From Pseudalkalibacillus berkeleyi (lineage in GTDB: Bacteria > Bacillota > Bacilli > Bacillales > Fictibacillaceae): a DNA stretch of 64,000 bases. The notes under the pieces are model-generated. The model searched no databases and had not been told where the DNA came from. It saw only the letters and a list, made by a program, of their open reading frames with translations. Made by a program: the position numbers and the translations under genes. Numbering within the stretch: position 1 is the first letter of the stretch; each line of letters begins with the position of its first letter. The stretch spans positions 2,046,001-2,110,000 of the forward strand of contig NZ_JAKIJS010000001.1 in assembly GCF_021608225.1 (NCBI RefSeq), given 5' to 3'. Below, piece after piece: positions 1 through 10,952 of the stretch.

Positions 1-1286
1 AATTCATCAGTTGATTTAGCTTTCTCACTTAATTGTGAAGTAACACCCCATACGAGGGACATTCTTCTACATACAATTTCTGAACTAGTCACTGCTATAA
101 TCGCTGCTTCAGGACGGTATTTAGAAATCATACGCGCAGTATGACCACTTTCTGTTGGTGCGATAATGGCAGAAATACCTAGGTTATACGCCGTATGTGA
201 TACAGATTGACTAATGGCATCTGTTACCGTCAGTTTGCTTGATTTACTTCTTGTATGAAGAATATCAGCATGATTCATTGCCGTTTCAGCTTTCATAGCA
301 ATTTTATGCATCGTTTGGACCGCTTCAACAGGATAAAGACCTGCTGCTGTTTCACCTGAGAGCATAATCGCATCCGTTCCATCAAAGATTGCATTAGCAA
401 CGTCACTAGCTTCAGCACGTGTAGGACGTGGATTCCGTTGCATTGAATCTAGCATCTGTGTAGCTGTAATAACTGGTTTTCCTTTGTCATTACACTTACG
501 GATCAATTCTTTTTGCACGAGCGGTACATCCTCAGCTGGAATTTCAACTCCCAAGTCTCCTCGCGCTACCATCAATCCATCAGAAACCTCAAGGATTTCA
601 TTAATATTGTCGACACCTTCTTGGTTTTCTATCTTTGGAATGATTTGAATATGCGCTGCATTATGCTGTTCTAAAATTTCACGGATTTCTAGTACGTCAG
701 ATGCTCTACGTACGAAAGAAGCTGCAATAAAGTCCACACCTTGGCTTATTCCAAATTCAATGTCACGAGCGTCTTTATCCGTAATACCAGGCAGGTTCAC
801 TGATACATTAGGTACATTGACCCCTTTTTTATTTTTGAGCGTGCCACTATTCAAGACCTTCGTCTGTAATTGGTTTCGTTCAACCTTTGTGACTTCAAGT
901 TCAATAAGACCATCGTCTAACAAAATCTTAGAACCTTCATGTACATCGTCGACTAATCCTGGGTACGTAACAGAAATAATGGATTCGTTTCCTGCTACCT
1001 CATCCATCGATACGACTAGATCTTGTCCAGCCTTTAGTTCAACTTCACCTTTTTCTAGTGTTCCGGTACGAATTTCCGGTCCTTTCGTATCAAGTAAAAT
1101 CGCTACCGTCTTCCCTGTCTTTTGAGCAGCTTCACGAATGCTTGCAATACGCGCACCATGCTCCTCAAAATCTCCATGTGAAAAATTTAAACGAGCAACA
1201 TTCAGTCCAGACTCAATCAGCTCTGTTAAAGTATCAACACTTTCACTAGCTGGTCCTATTGTACAAACGATCTTAGTATTTCTCAT
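1..1286 (-). CDS. pyk: Pyruvate kinase, 3' end beyond left edge
   Basis: Catalyses phosphoenolpyruvate + ADP to pyruvate + ATP, the last step of glycolysis in the cytosol. About 428 codons are visible, so the C-terminus is outside the window; Bacillus enzymes carry an extra C-terminal PEP-utiliser-like domain that cannot be checked here. The N-terminus reads [16 protein letters not shown], the family's opening strand, followed by [14 protein letters not shown]. Two ATGs are in tandem (1289 and 1286). AGGAGG at 1293-1298 gives better spacing to 1286, which also matches the usual family start. It follows pfkA by about 48 bp on the same strand, so the two are probably cotranscribed as in B. subtilis. 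Identification is firm; only the start choice and the missing end are open. Confidence 0.97.
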   Translation of the reverse strand, partial: MRNTKIVCTIGPASESVDTLTELIESGLNVARLNFSHGDFEEHGARIASIREAAQKTGKTVAILLDTKGPEIRTGTLEKGEVELKAGQDLVVSMDEVAGNESIISVTYPGLVDDVHEGSKILLDDGLIELEVTKVERNQLQTKVLNSGTLKNKKGVNVPNVSVNLPGITDKDARDIEFGISQGVDFIAASFVRRASDVLEIREILEQHNAAHIQIIPKIENQEGVDNINEILEVSDGLMVARGDLGVEIPAEDVPLVQKELIRKCNDKGKPVITATQMLDSMQRNPRPTRAEASDVANAIFDGTDAIMLSGETAAGLYPVEAVQTMHKIAMKAETAMNHADILHTRSKSSKLTVTDAISQSVSHTAYNLGISAIIAPTESGHTARMISKYRPEAAIIAVTSSEIVCRRMSLVWGVTSQLSEKAKSTDE

Positions 1287-1334
1287 CATTTTCCTCCTAT
1301 AACTTCACTCATATTTCTAATGCATCATTTATTT

Positions 1335-2404
<1,070 letters not shown>

Positions 2405-2408
2405 ATCG

Positions 2409-3386
2409 TTATTTAACGCTAATGGAATCGTTTTCAAATGTATATTTTCCGATTTTTTTGTATTTTACGTAACGATGCTCTACAAGCTCTTCACTGCTCA
2501 GTTTTGAAAGCTCACTAAGTGATTGTTGCAAGACTTCTTCAATAAGTGAAGCCTGTTTACGTACATCCTTATGTGCTCCGCCTTCTACTTCTGGGATCAT
2601 TTGATCAATAATTCCCATTTCACTCAAGTCAGGTGCTGTAATTTTCATTGTATCAGCAGCACGTTGGGCTTGCCCTGCATCTTTCCAAAGTAAAGCAGCT
2701 GCACCCTCTGGAGAAATAACTGAATACCAAGAGTTTTCAAGCATATGCACATGGTTTCCGACACCGATTGCAAGGGCTCCACCGCTTGCGCCTTCTCCAA
2801 TGATGATACAAATAAGCGGAACCGTTAAACCAGCCATTTCCACTAGGTTTCTAGCGATCGCTTCACTTTGACCACGCTCTTCAGCAGACATTCCAGGATA
2901 TGCACCTTTAGTATCGAGTAAGCAAATAACTGGTCGATTGAATTTTTCCGCTTGTTTCATTAAGCGTAATGCTTTACGGTATCCTTCTGGATGAGGCATT
3001 CCGAAGTTTCGTCGTAAGTTTTCTTTCGTATCCTTACCACGTTGGTGTCCAATAACGGTAACAGGCTTTCCGTGGAATTTTGCAATACCCCCAACGATTG
3101 CTTCATCATCCCCATAAAGGCGGTCTCCGTGTAATTCTAGGAAATCGGTGAAAAGAATTGAGATATAATCTAGTGTCGTTGGTCGTTCAGGATGACGAGC
3201 TACTTGAACACGATCCCATGGCGTCATATTCCCATAAACTTCTAGTTCAACCTTTGCTAGACGCTCTTCTAAACGTTCTACTTCATCGCTCAAATCGATG
3301 CCTTTTTCATCCATAAATGATTTCAGTTCAGCAATCTTAGCTCTTAATTCTTTTGCTGGACGTTCAAACTCTAAATCACCTACCAT
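2409..3386 (-). CDS. accA: Acetyl-CoA carboxylase carboxyltransferase subunit alpha
   Basis: AccA forms with AccD the carboxyltransferase that moves CO2 from carboxybiotin to acetyl-CoA, making malonyl-CoA for fatty acid synthesis. The protein is 325 aa, as in B. subtilis, and shows the crotonase-like carboxyltransferase core, for example [27 protein letters not shown] and [16 protein letters not shown] at 3398 is in frame but overlaps the Shine-Dalgarno GGGAGGTGA itself, so ATG 3386 is the better start. Its start overlaps the accD stop region, indicating translational coupling. It is the last gene of the operon malic enzyme - regulator - accD - accA. Confidence 0.97.
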   Translation of the reverse strand: MVGDLEFERPAKELRAKIAELKSFMDEKGIDLSDEVERLEERLAKVELEVYGNMTPWDRVQVARHPERPTTLDYISILFTDFLELHGDRLYGDDEAIVGGIAKFHGKPVTVIGHQRGKDTKENLRRNFGMPHPEGYRKALRLMKQAEKFNRPVICLLDTKGAYPGMSAEERGQSEAIARNLVEMAGLTVPLICIIIGEGASGGALAIGVGNHVHMLENSWYSVISPEGAAALLWKDAGQAQRAADTMKITAPDLSEMGIIDQMIPEVEGGAHKDVRKQASLIEEVLQQSLSELSKLSSEELVEHRYVKYKKIGKYTFENDSISVK

Positions 3387-3387
3387 C

Positions 3388-4242
3388 TCACTCTTCACCT
3401 CCCTTATGAATATCTAGTACGTTGGATAATGTAGCTTTCATTTTATTCCTGTGAATCACACCGTCTAATTGTCCATGCTTTAATAGAAACTCAGCGGTTT
3501 GAAAATCTTCTGGTAATTCTTGACGAATCGTTTGTTCAATGATTCGGCGTCCTGCAAAGCCAATTAACGCTTTTGGTTCTGCGAAGTTATAATCACCGAC
3601 TGATGCGAAGCTTGCTGACACACCACCTGTTGTTGGATGTGTCATAACTGATATAAACAAAAGACCAGCTTCATGATGACGACGAAGTGCAACACTTGTC
3701 TTTGCCATTTGCATTAAACTTAAAACACCTTCTTGCATTCGCGCTCCACCCGATGCAGTAAAGATGATAAAAGGCTTCTGTTCTTCAGTTGCCTTCTCAA
3801 TTGCACGTGCTATTTTCTCACCTACAACGGAGCCCATACTACCCATTCGAAAATGGGAATCCATGACTGCAAATACGATTGGGTGATTGTCCAGATCTCC
3901 AAGACCCGTTACGACAGCCTCATTAAGTCCTGTCTTTTCGCGGTCTTTGTCAATTCGATCTAAATAATCAGGAAAATCTAAAGGATTTTCTGTTCTCATA
4001 TCTTGGTTGAGTTCTGAAAATGTCCCATCGTCGATGATCATCTTAATGCGCTCTTGCGCCGTCATCCTGAAATGGTGATCACATGAAACACAGACCTTAC
4101 AAGCTTTGTTCAGTTCCTTAGTCGTCATGATTGCTTTACATTCTGGACATTTTGTCATGAGTCCTTCAGGAACATCTTGTTTCATTCGATCGGAAGGTAT
4201 CGTTGCATATTTTCTCTTCTTGGCAAACAGATCTTTTAACAA
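3388..4242 (-). CDS. accD: Acetyl-CoA carboxylase carboxyltransferase subunit beta
   Basis: This is the zinc-finger subunit of the acetyl-CoA carboxylase carboxyltransferase, partner of AccA. The 284-aa product has the four-cysteine zinc finger (Cys32, 35, 51, 54; CPEC...CVSC) and the crotonase core with [10 protein letters not shown] and the oxyanion-loop region [10 protein letters not shown]. It starts with TTG at 4242, supported by GGAGGTG nine bases upstream and by the family N-terminus [16 protein letters not shown]. It follows the GntR-type regulator by about 42 bp, and the accA start lies at its stop codon. Confidence 0.97.
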   Translation of the reverse strand: MLKDLFAKKRKYATIPSDRMKQDVPEGLMTKCPECKAIMTTKELNKACKVCVSCDHHFRMTAQERIKMIIDDGTFSELNQDMRTENPLDFPDYLDRIDKDREKTGLNEAVVTGLGDLDNHPIVFAVMDSHFRMGSMGSVVGEKIARAIEKATEEQKPFIIFTASGGARMQEGVLSLMQMAKTSVALRRHHEAGLLFISVMTHPTTGGVSASFASVGDYNFAEPKALIGFAGRRIIEQTIRQELPEDFQTAEFLLKHGQLDGVIHRNKMKATLSNVLDIHKGGEE

Positions 4243-4284
4243 GTTGTTGCACCTCCATAAGTCCCTAAGTACTAATTGTAAAAT

Positions 4285-4917
4285 TTACTCATTTCGTTTT
4301 ATAGCTGAATGCTGCTCTATTTCGATTCCATTCTTAATCATTGTAAATACATCATCGTATTTGGATTTAGGATAAGTATGGTCGGAGTCTACATTAAATT
4401 GATCATATTCTGTCAATTCTACCCATAATCGATGGAGCAAAGAATTATTTGACGCTTTTAAAACCATATGGAAGAATGTTCGATCCATGGCGGCGTCAAT
4501 TCTCGCAGAAGGTGCTGTCGGAATATCAGCTAAGTAAGCTTCTAAATCTTTAAGCTCTTCTTCTGTTCTTCGTTGAGAAGCGAGTACAACCGCGTTTCTT
4601 TCAATGATTTCTCTCGTTTCTGTCAACTCTTGCTTGACTAGGCCATCATTTAAAATGAAGGAGGCTAGTACCTCAACAAGACGATGGTTACGGGCTTCCT
4701 TAATGAAAGTGCCTTCGCCTCTCCTCGTTTCAATTAACCCTAATAACTCCATGGCTCTTAAAGCTTCTCGCACAGAGGAGCGTCCAACATTTAAACGGTC
4801 TGAAAGCTCCCTTTCAGAGGGGAGCTTATCACCTGGCAATAACTGATCCTTTTGAATGATCGCTTTTAATTTGTTCAAAATCTCTACAAACATTTTTTCG
4901 CGAGGTTTAGTAGTCAT
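4285..4917 (-). CDS. GntR-family (FadR subfamily) transcriptional regulator
   Basis: A 210-aa DNA-binding repressor or activator of the FadR/FCD subfamily. Residues about 10-75 form the winged helix-turn-helix (GDKLPSERELSDRLNVGRSS, then SVREALRAMELLGLI and RRGEGTFI). The rest is an all-helical effector domain of FCD type whose ligand cannot be read from sequence. ATG 4917 is preferred over TTG 4923 because GGGTGA is nine bases away. It sits between the malic enzyme gene and accDA, with about 32 and 42 bp gaps, so all four are probably one transcript. The palindrome at 6423-6439 has the core TGGTCnGACCA typical of FadR-like operators, so I infer it controls this operon. Binding is not shown. 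Confidence 0.88.
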   Translation of the reverse strand: MTTKPREKMFVEILNKLKAIIQKDQLLPGDKLPSERELSDRLNVGRSSVREALRAMELLGLIETRRGEGTFIKEARNHRLVEVLASFILNDGLVKQELTETREIIERNAVVLASQRRTEEELKDLEAYLADIPTAPSARIDAAMDRTFFHMVLKASNNSLLHRLWVELTEYDQFNVDSDHTYPKSKYDDVFTMIKNGIEIEQHSAIKRNE

Positions 4918-4949
4918 TTTCAAACGTCACCCACTTTTCAAAGGCACTT

Positions 4950-6188
4950 TTATTTTTCTTCGATCAAAGCAAGTCGACGGGTCTTTGCAGCAATTTCCTC
5001 TGGATCTACTTTAATTCTAGCTACACCAGTCTCCATTGCCGCATTTGCAACTGCTGCGGCAACTGCCGGAGCAACCCTTGGATCGAACGGAGCGGGTATG
5101 ACATAGTCCTCTGTTAATTCGCTTTCGTCTATTAGTCCAGCAATTGCATACACAGCAGCAATTTTCATTTCTTCGTTAATGTGTGTTGCTCGCGTATCTA
5201 GTGCCCCTCTAAAAATCCCAGGGAATGCTAGTACGTTATTAACCTGATTGGCAAAGTCCGAACGACCTGTTCCAATCACCTTTGCACCCGCTTCTTTCGC
5301 AGCGCTTGGCATAATTTCAGGAACAGGGTTTGCCATTGCAAATATAATAGGATCATCATTCATGCTTTTAACCATGTCTTCAGTTAATGCCCCTTCTACA
5401 GAAACACCGATAAAGACATCTGTCCCTTTAACCGCTTCGTCTAATTTCCCTTCAATCTGCTGTCTGTTCGTGAAATGAGCAACTTCAGCCTTTACACGGT
5501 TCATTCCGTAAGGACGGCCTTCGTAAATTGCACCTTTAGAGTCGCACATAATAATGTCTTTTACACCGAAACGGTTTAGAAGCTTTATGATCGCAATTCC
5601 AGCAGAACCTGCACCATTTACGACTACTTTAATCGATGACATCGACTTTTCGGATAATTTAAGCGCATTAACAAGCCCTGCAACTGTAACAATTGCAGTA
5701 CCGTGCTGATCATCGTGGAAAATAGGAATGTTTGTTTCTTTCTTCAGACGTTCTTCAATAATAAAGCAATTTGGAGCTGCTATATCTTCTAAGTTCACGC
5801 CACCAAAAGTCGGTTCCATCAACTTAACTGTTTGGACGATTTCATCTACATCAGTCGTGTTTAGGCATATTGGAAATGCATCAACACCTGCGAAGCTTTT
5901 GAATAATACTGCTTTTCCTTCCATTACCGGAAGTGCAGCTTCTGGACCAATGTTACCGAGTCCAAGCACTGCTGTCCCATCAGAAACAACAGCTACTGTG
6001 TTACCTTTCATTGTATATTCGTATACTCTGTTCTTGTCTTCATAAATTTCTTTACAAGGTTCTGCAACTCCTGGTGAGTATGCCAAACTCAAATCCTCTG
6101 CATTACGTACAGGGACCTTAGCTTTGGACTCCAATTTACCTTGATTAATTCTATGCATGTGTAGAGCTTCTTCTCTAGAAACAGACAT
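4950..6188 (-). CDS. ytsJ: NAD(P)-dependent malic enzyme
   Basis: Oxidatively decarboxylates malate to pyruvate with reduction of NAD(P)+; the B. subtilis homologue YtsJ is NADP-preferring and supplies NADPH. The product is 412 aa with malic-enzyme motifs SLAYSPGVAEPC, FHDDQHGTAIVTVAGLVNAL and the dinucleotide site VVNGAGSAGIA. The frame opens further upstream, but ATG 6188 has GAGGGAGATGAACGT before it and gives the family N-terminus MSVSREEALHMH. It is the first gene of the operon running through the GntR-type regulator into accDA, which links NADPH and pyruvate supply to malonyl-CoA production. The roughly 260-nt untranslated leader holds an intergenic repeat element. Confidence 0.95.
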   Translation of the reverse strand: MSVSREEALHMHRINQGKLESKAKVPVRNAEDLSLAYSPGVAEPCKEIYEDKNRVYEYTMKGNTVAVVSDGTAVLGLGNIGPEAALPVMEGKAVLFKSFAGVDAFPICLNTTDVDEIVQTVKLMEPTFGGVNLEDIAAPNCFIIEERLKKETNIPIFHDDQHGTAIVTVAGLVNALKLSEKSMSSIKVVVNGAGSAGIAIIKLLNRFGVKDIIMCDSKGAIYEGRPYGMNRVKAEVAHFTNRQQIEGKLDEAVKGTDVFIGVSVEGALTEDMVKSMNDDPIIFAMANPVPEIMPSAAKEAGAKVIGTGRSDFANQVNNVLAFPGIFRGALDTRATHINEEMKIAAVYAIAGLIDESELTEDYVIPAPFDPRVAPAVAAAVANAAMETGVARIKVDPEEIAAKTRRLALIEEK

Positions 6189-6253
6189 ACGTTCATCTCC
6201 CTCATTCTTGTTAAATATATATGAATGAAATAGTCTGCTGCTTGTACAGTAAT

Positions 6254-6371
6254 AAGAAAAGCGCAAGCGCTATTGTGTCACGCAGGTCACTAGTAGAGAC
6301 CGAATAATAGTAGGCCTTAGCCGACCTAAAGGGTCTGAAGTGAACCATGTGATTACGTGCTGGAGCTAGAC
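6254..6371. repeat. Bacillaceae-type intergenic repeat, hairpin-forming
   Basis: This 118-bp stretch has no convincing gene; an 80-codon frame across it has no ribosome site. It begins AAGCGCAAGCGC-like and ends TGGAGCTAGAC, the bounds I recall for a dispersed intergenic repeat in many Bacillaceae genomes (from memory, not a search). It can fold: GGTCACT with AGTGAACC, AGAGACC with GGGTCT, and TAGG with CCTA in the centre. It lies inside the leader between the promoter and the malic enzyme gene, so it would be transcribed with the operon. Confidence 0.6.
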
Positions 6372-6422
6372 AAAACATCCATGCTACCAAAATGTTAAAC
6401 TTTCTTATCTTTTGAACAAACG

Positions 6423-6439
6423 AGGTGGTCAGACCACCT
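6423..6439. promoter_or_regulatory. Palindromic FadR/GntR-type operator
   Basis: A perfect 8-bp inverted repeat around a single base, AGGTGGTC-A-GACCACCT. Its core TGGTCnGACCA is the half-site pattern of FadR-subfamily operators. It begins about 13 bp downstream of the -10 box of the malic enzyme promoter, a position where a bound repressor would block transcription. The likely ligand protein is the GntR-type regulator encoded in the same operon. Confidence 0.75.
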
Positions 6440-6451
6440 ATTGACTTATCC

Positions 6452-6479
6452 ATTATAACAAACCATATTTACCTGTAAA
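6452..6479 (-). promoter_or_regulatory. Sigma-A promoter of the malic enzyme-accDA operon
   Basis: On the minus strand TTTACA (6474-6479) is 16 nt from a perfect TATAAT (6452-6457). It lies between the dnaE stop and the malic enzyme gene, immediately upstream of the palindromic operator. Confidence 0.75.
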
Positions 6480-6490
6480 GATTTAGTGGT

Positions 6491-9400
6491 TTATTTTAAA
6501 ACAACATTCTTCGTTCCAAGCAACGATTCAAACTTTACAACACATTCTTCAACTGGGTCAATACTGAACTCTTTAGATAATCGAACAACCTTCTTATTAT
6601 GCTCATAATAGAGAATAACATCTGCATTACCTGGATAACGCAACACAATTTCTTTAATCTGATGCATGACACCTTGTTCCTGCTTAGAGGATTCAATCTT
6701 CAAATACAAGTTTTGATTCTTTTCCCTAGTCGATAAAGTAGATAGGTTCACTGCTTTTTCAACGATAAACTTGATATCTTCCGACTGTTCAACATTCCCT
6801 TCAAGTAATAATAGATTACCTTCTTGATAAAGCTCTGGGTTTTGTTTATACGCCTTTGGAAAAACAATGCCTTCAATTTCCCCTGTTGCATCACCAAATT
6901 GAACAAAAGCCATCCAGTCACCCTTTTTGGTTTTAATTTGCTTTGATTTTTCAATCAGCGCTCCAATTCGAACCTTTTTGACCGATTGTTTCAATTCTGC
7001 AATTTTAGAACATTCGTACTCAATTAGTATTTGACTATATTGTTCAATTGGATGCCCCGTTAAATAGAAACCTAAGGCCTCATATTCAAACTGTAACTGT
7101 TCTTTGTCTTGAAAAGGAGGAACATCTTCCATTCGTGGAGCTTGATTTGATCCATCCTCTTGGAAGAAATCAATCTGACCTTCTGCCTCCGCTTTTTGAA
7201 TTTTAGAACCGTATTCAATGGCCGCATCTAAGTTTGCAAGTAATTGAGCGCGGTTCGTTGTGAATTCATCCAGACTACCAGCTAAAATTAACGATTCTAG
7301 AGATCTTTTATTCATCACCTTTAAGGATACACGCCGACATAAATCAAATAGATTTTGGTATGGTCCTTTCTTCCGCTCTTCTAAAATGCTTTCTATTGCA
7401 CGAACACCTACATTTTTGATCACCATTAATCCGATTCGAATGCCTTCACTTTCAACTTTAAAACCGGCAGAGCTAGAATTGATAGATGGTGAAAGAACTT
7501 CAACTCCACTTTGGCGAATCTCCCCTAAATAAGCCGCTATCTTACCATGATTCCCAACAATACTACTTAGTAATTCGGCAAGGAAATAAACGCTGTAATT
7601 TGCTTTCAAATAGGCTAGTTGATAAGCGATCACACTATATGCTACAGCATGAGATCGATTAAACCCATAATTAGCAAAACGAACGATTAAATCATAAACT
7701 TGATCTGCCGAATTGCGATCATATCCTTGATTCATTGCACCATTTACAAAATGATTACGTTGCTCATGTAAAACATCTGCTTTCTTTTTGGAGACAGCTC
7801 TCCTTAATAAGTCAGCTTCACCAAGTGAAAACCCTGCCATCTTTGATGCGATTTGCATAATTTGCTCCTGATAAACAATTACGCCGTAAGTTTTCTTTAA
7901 TATTGGTTCTAAATCAGGATGTGGAAATTCTACAGTGTTTTGCTTATGCTTCCGCTCAATATACACGGGGATGTTTTCCATTGGACCTGGTCTGTATAAC
8001 GCGTTAACTGCCACGATATCTTCAAATTCAGTCGGTTTAAGTTTCTTTAAGACTTTTCGCATTCCTTCAGATTCCAGCTGGAAAATGCCAGTCGTATCGC
8101 CTTTTGCTAACAATTGAAAAGTAGCTTCGTCTTGAAAAGGGATTTGCTGAATAGGTATCTCATCACCGGTACTCTTTTTAATCGATGCTGTTATATTTTC
8201 TAATAAGGTTAGGTTTCTCAATCCAAGAAAGTCCATCTTTAAAAGACCGATTTCTTCTAAGCCTTCCATTGTATATTGTGTTAGGGACAAGAACTCTCCA
8301 CCAGATTGTGTTGGCACAACATTTGTTAATGGGTCCTTACTAATTACAATTCCCGCAGCATGTGTGGATGCGTGCCTAGGAATGCCCTCCACTGTTTTTG
8401 AAATCCGCCAAAGGTGTTGAGCATCCTCTGATTGATCTAGTGTTTTCTTGAGTAACGGAGATTCCTTAATCGCTTGATCTAAAGTGATACCAGGACGTGA
8501 TGGAACTTGCTTCGCAACACGATCAATAAGTTGGGTATCCAAGTTTAACACTCTTCCTACATCTCGCAATGCTGCTCTCGCTGCTAGTGTACCGAAAGTG
8601 ATGATTTGTGCAACTCGGTCTTTCCCATACTTATGTGCTACGTATTCGATTACTTCGTCTCGTTTGGTATCAGGAAAATCGATGTCAATATCAGGCATAC
8701 TCACGCGTTCAGGATTCAAAAACCTTTCAAATAACAGTTCGTGCTCAATCGGATCGACTTGGGTGATGGATAGCACATAGGATACGAGAGAGCCTGCAGC
8801 AGAACCCCTTCCCGGGCCAGTCATGATGTTATTTTCCTGAGCATACTTCATGAAATCCCATACGATTAAGAAGTAATCGTTGAACCCCATTCGATTGATA
8901 ATGTCAAGTTCATATTTCATACGTTCAAGAACTTGATTTGAAGGAGTTTGCCCATAGCGATCTAGGACACCTTTTTCACATACTTTACGTAAGTAACTTT
9001 CGCTAGATTCTTTTTCAGGTATTGGATAAGCCGGCAAAATTGGTGTTCCGAAATTCAATGTGACATGACACTTTTCAGCAATCACACTTGTGTTTTTCAT
9101 CGCATCAGGTACATGTGAGAACAGTTCTTCCATCTCAGTACTTGTTTTAAAATAGTGTTCGTCAGTCGGTCGTTTTAAATCATCGTCTTCATTTAACTTT
9201 TTCCCGAGTTTAATAGATCGTAACGCTTCGTATGCACTTGCGTCTTCTTGATCCATATAATGAATGTTATTAATGACAACAATCGGCACATCGGTTTCTT
9301 TTGATAATTGAATTAATGTGAGGTTGAGGTCTTTCTCTTTTGCGACTCCATGGTCCTCTAACCCAATATATAGGTTGTCCTCGAACATGTTTTTCAATTG

Positions 9401-9862
9401 AGCGAGTATATTCAGATGATGTTGTCCACCATTTAATATTGCACGTTGAACAACGCCATCGACCCCTGAGGTTACAGCCAAAACCCCTTCACAATATGTA
9501 TGTAAATCATGTAATGCCAGTATATGAGTTGTTCCTCTACTTTCGGCTTGAATGGAAGAACTGATTTTTATTAAATTCTGATACCCTACATGATTCATTG
9601 CATATAAAAGTAGCTTAGCAGGTTGTCTTTGATCATTGCCTGCGCTGGAATCAACAACGTCTACTTCCAAACCGATAATCGGCTTGATCCCTTTCTTATG
9701 GCAGGATTTATAGAAGGGTATCACGCCATACATCACATTACGGTCTGTTATCGCTAAAGCGTCCATTCCTAATTCTTGTGCTCTATCTGTCAACTTCTCA
9801 ATTCTACAAGCGCTTTCTAGCAGAGTAAATTCACTGTGTATGTTTAAATGTACAAATCCCAT
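6491..9862 (-). CDS. dnaE: DNA polymerase III alpha subunit, DnaE type
   Basis: Replicative polymerase of the C family; in Bacillus the DnaE enzyme extends RNA primers before handing over to PolC. The 1123-aa product has an N-terminal PHP domain (HLNIHSEFTLLES, residues 5-17), the polymerase palm motifs GPGRGSAAGSLV (349-360) and PDIDIDF (390-396, with catalytic aspartates), a helix-hairpin-helix region and a C-terminal OB-fold (KTKKGDWMAFVQFGD). It lacks the embedded exonuclease expected in PolC. ATG 9862 is preceded by AGAGGAGTGACTCAGA. The gene is divergent from ytrH, as in B. subtilis. Confidence 0.97.
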   Translation of the reverse strand: MGFVHLNIHSEFTLLESACRIEKLTDRAQELGMDALAITDRNVMYGVIPFYKSCHKKGIKPIIGLEVDVVDSSAGNDQRQPAKLLLYAMNHVGYQNLIKISSSIQAESRGTTHILALHDLHTYCEGVLAVTSGVDGVVQRAILNGGQHHLNILAQLKNMFEDNLYIGLEDHGVAKEKDLNLTLIQLSKETDVPIVVINNIHYMDQEDASAYEALRSIKLGKKLNEDDDLKRPTDEHYFKTSTEMEELFSHVPDAMKNTSVIAEKCHVTLNFGTPILPAYPIPEKESSESYLRKVCEKGVLDRYGQTPSNQVLERMKYELDIINRMGFNDYFLIVWDFMKYAQENNIMTGPGRGSAAGSLVSYVLSITQVDPIEHELLFERFLNPERVSMPDIDIDFPDTKRDEVIEYVAHKYGKDRVAQIITFGTLAARAALRDVGRVLNLDTQLIDRVAKQVPSRPGITLDQAIKESPLLKKTLDQSEDAQHLWRISKTVEGIPRHASTHAAGIVISKDPLTNVVPTQSGGEFLSLTQYTMEGLEEIGLLKMDFLGLRNLTLLENITASIKKSTGDEIPIQQIPFQDEATFQLLAKGDTTGIFQLESEGMRKVLKKLKPTEFEDIVAVNALYRPGPMENIPVYIERKHKQNTVEFPHPDLEPILKKTYGVIVYQEQIMQIASKMAGFSLGEADLLRRAVSKKKADVLHEQRNHFVNGAMNQGYDRNSADQVYDLIVRFANYGFNRSHAVAYSVIAYQLAYLKANYSVYFLAELLSSIVGNHGKIAAYLGEIRQSGVEVLSPSINSSSAGFKVESEGIRIGLMVIKNVGVRAIESILEERKKGPYQNLFDLCRRVSLKVMNKRSLESLILAGSLDEFTTNRAQLLANLDAAIEYGSKIQKAEAEGQIDFFQEDGSNQAPRMEDVPPFQDKEQLQFEYEALGFYLTGHPIEQYSQILIEYECSKIAELKQSVKKVRIGALIEKSKQIKTKKGDWMAFVQFGDATGEIEGIVFPKAYKQNPELYQEGNLLLLEGNVEQSEDIKFIVEKAVNLSTLSTREKNQNLYLKIESSKQEQGVMHQIKEIVLRYPGNADVILYYEHNKKVVRLSKEFSIDPVEECVVKFESLLGTKNVVLK

Positions 9863-9932
9863 TCTGAGTCACTCCTCTCACCATAAACTACTTAACCCCA
9901 TTATATACAAGACAGAGAGAACAATAAATCAA

Positions 9933-9961
9933 GCATACTTGACGGTGGCTGTCCATAATTA
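9933..9961 (+). promoter_or_regulatory. Possible sigma-E promoter of ytrHI
   Basis: GCATACT (9933-9939) and CATAATTA (9954-9961), 14 nt apart, resemble the -35 and -10 boxes of mother-cell sigma-E promoters. They lie about 50 nt upstream of the ytrH start. The B. subtilis ytrHI operon belongs to the sigma-E regulon, which motivated the search; the match is partial. Confidence 0.35.
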
Positions 9962-10012
9962 TAGTTATGAGTGTTCAAATTGTAGATGTCATCGATAAAG
10001 GTGGTAAGTGTT

Positions 10013-10345
10013 ATGGTCGTCCGTGACTTCGTTTCAACGAACATCATTTATTTCTTCGTTGCATTTGGAATTATTATTGGCGGATGTTTGATTGGTGCTA
10101 TTGGCATGATGTTTGTTGGTAGACCACCGTTTCAATCAATGATTTTACTGTCAAAAAGTTTAAAGATCTGGGCTATCGTAGCTGCAATCGGTGGGACGTT
10201 TGATACAATCGATAAGTTTGAAAGCAGTCTGTTCAGTGGATCAATCCTTGAAGTCATCAACCAGTGTATCTATATCATTGCGGCATTGATTGGCGCAAAT
10301 ACAGGGGAAGCAGTAATCCGCTGGATGACACAAGGTGTTGAATAA
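10013..10345 (+). CDS. ytrH: Sporulation membrane protein YtrH
   Basis: A 110-aa small integral membrane protein of the YtrH family, needed for efficient sporulation in B. subtilis, where it is made in the mother cell. The sequence is mainly hydrophobic with three likely membrane segments (residues about 9-30, 44-62 and 80-98) and the family stretch LKIWAIVAAIGGTFDTIDKFE. An ATG 27 bp upstream is in frame, but AAAGGTGGTAAGTGTT places the ribosome site for ATG 10013. Its stop overlaps the ytrI start by one base (TAATG), so the pair is translationally coupled. Confidence 0.88.
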   Translation: MVVRDFVSTNIIYFFVAFGIIIGGCLIGAIGMMFVGRPPFQSMILLSKSLKIWAIVAAIGGTFDTIDKFESSLFSGSILEVINQCIYIIAALIGANTGEAVIRWMTQGVE

Positions 10346-10848
10346 TGCGAATCCCTCCACTTCACCGTAGAAAAGGGTACCAACGTTTTTTTGCAGGAAT
10401 CATTATTGGGATCATAATTGGGTGGTTCTTTTTCCTGATTAGTTTTGGAGGACTTCAAGACCAGTATTTAACTGAGATAAAGAAAAGAGACGCCGAAATA
10501 AAGGATTTAAATGACCAGTTTGAACACTTTAGAGAAGATTATGAAAAGAAAAATAAAGATATTGAGAAAAGTTTAAGGATACAGGAAATTAAACTCATAT
10601 TCCTAAACCGTGAAAAAGTTAAGATCAAAGGATTGATGTTTCATGACTTAGAAAAAGCAGTCAAAACAGAAATGAATGATGTCCTTACAAAAGATATTGA
10701 ATCAGTCTCCGAACATACGGATTTAATTATTAAATCACTTGAAAACAAAAACTTTTTAATTGGTGATCAAACATTTAAAGTGAAAGTCTATCAAATGCAT
10801 CTTTATACAACGTTACGATTATATTTAAATATAGAAAGAGGAAATTAA
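10345..10848 (+). CDS. ytrI: Sporulation membrane protein YtrI
   Basis: A 167-aa protein with one N-terminal membrane segment (about residues 16-36, GIIIGIIIGWFFFLISFGG), a preceding basic stretch MRIPPLHRRKGYQRFF, and a largely charged, coiled-coil-prone remainder that should face outside. The N-terminus matches the YtrI family. It is coupled to ytrH by TAATG. In B. subtilis the two genes are sigma-E dependent and affect spore formation; the molecular role is unknown. Confidence 0.87.
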   Translation: MRIPPLHRRKGYQRFFAGIIIGIIIGWFFFLISFGGLQDQYLTEIKKRDAEIKDLNDQFEHFREDYEKKNKDIEKSLRIQEIKLIFLNREKVKIKGLMFHDLEKAVKTEMNDVLTKDIESVSEHTDLIIKSLENKNFLIGDQTFKVKVYQMHLYTTLRLYLNIERGN

Positions 10849-10952
10849 GTCATTGTTTATGACAATTTATAGACAAATAAGCATAGATGTCGCAAAGTAC
10901 AGGTTAATCGTATACAATAGTAATAGGATAAAAGTGTAAAGGAGAAATGTGT

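Noticed and set aside
3387-3398. GTG start adding four residues to accA
   Set aside because: The GTG is part of the GGGAGGTGA ribosome site for ATG 3386, and 325 aa is the family length.
6211-6453. 80-codon minus-strand frame between dnaE and the malic enzyme gene
   Set aside because: It runs through the promoter, operator and repeat element and has no Shine-Dalgarno sequence.
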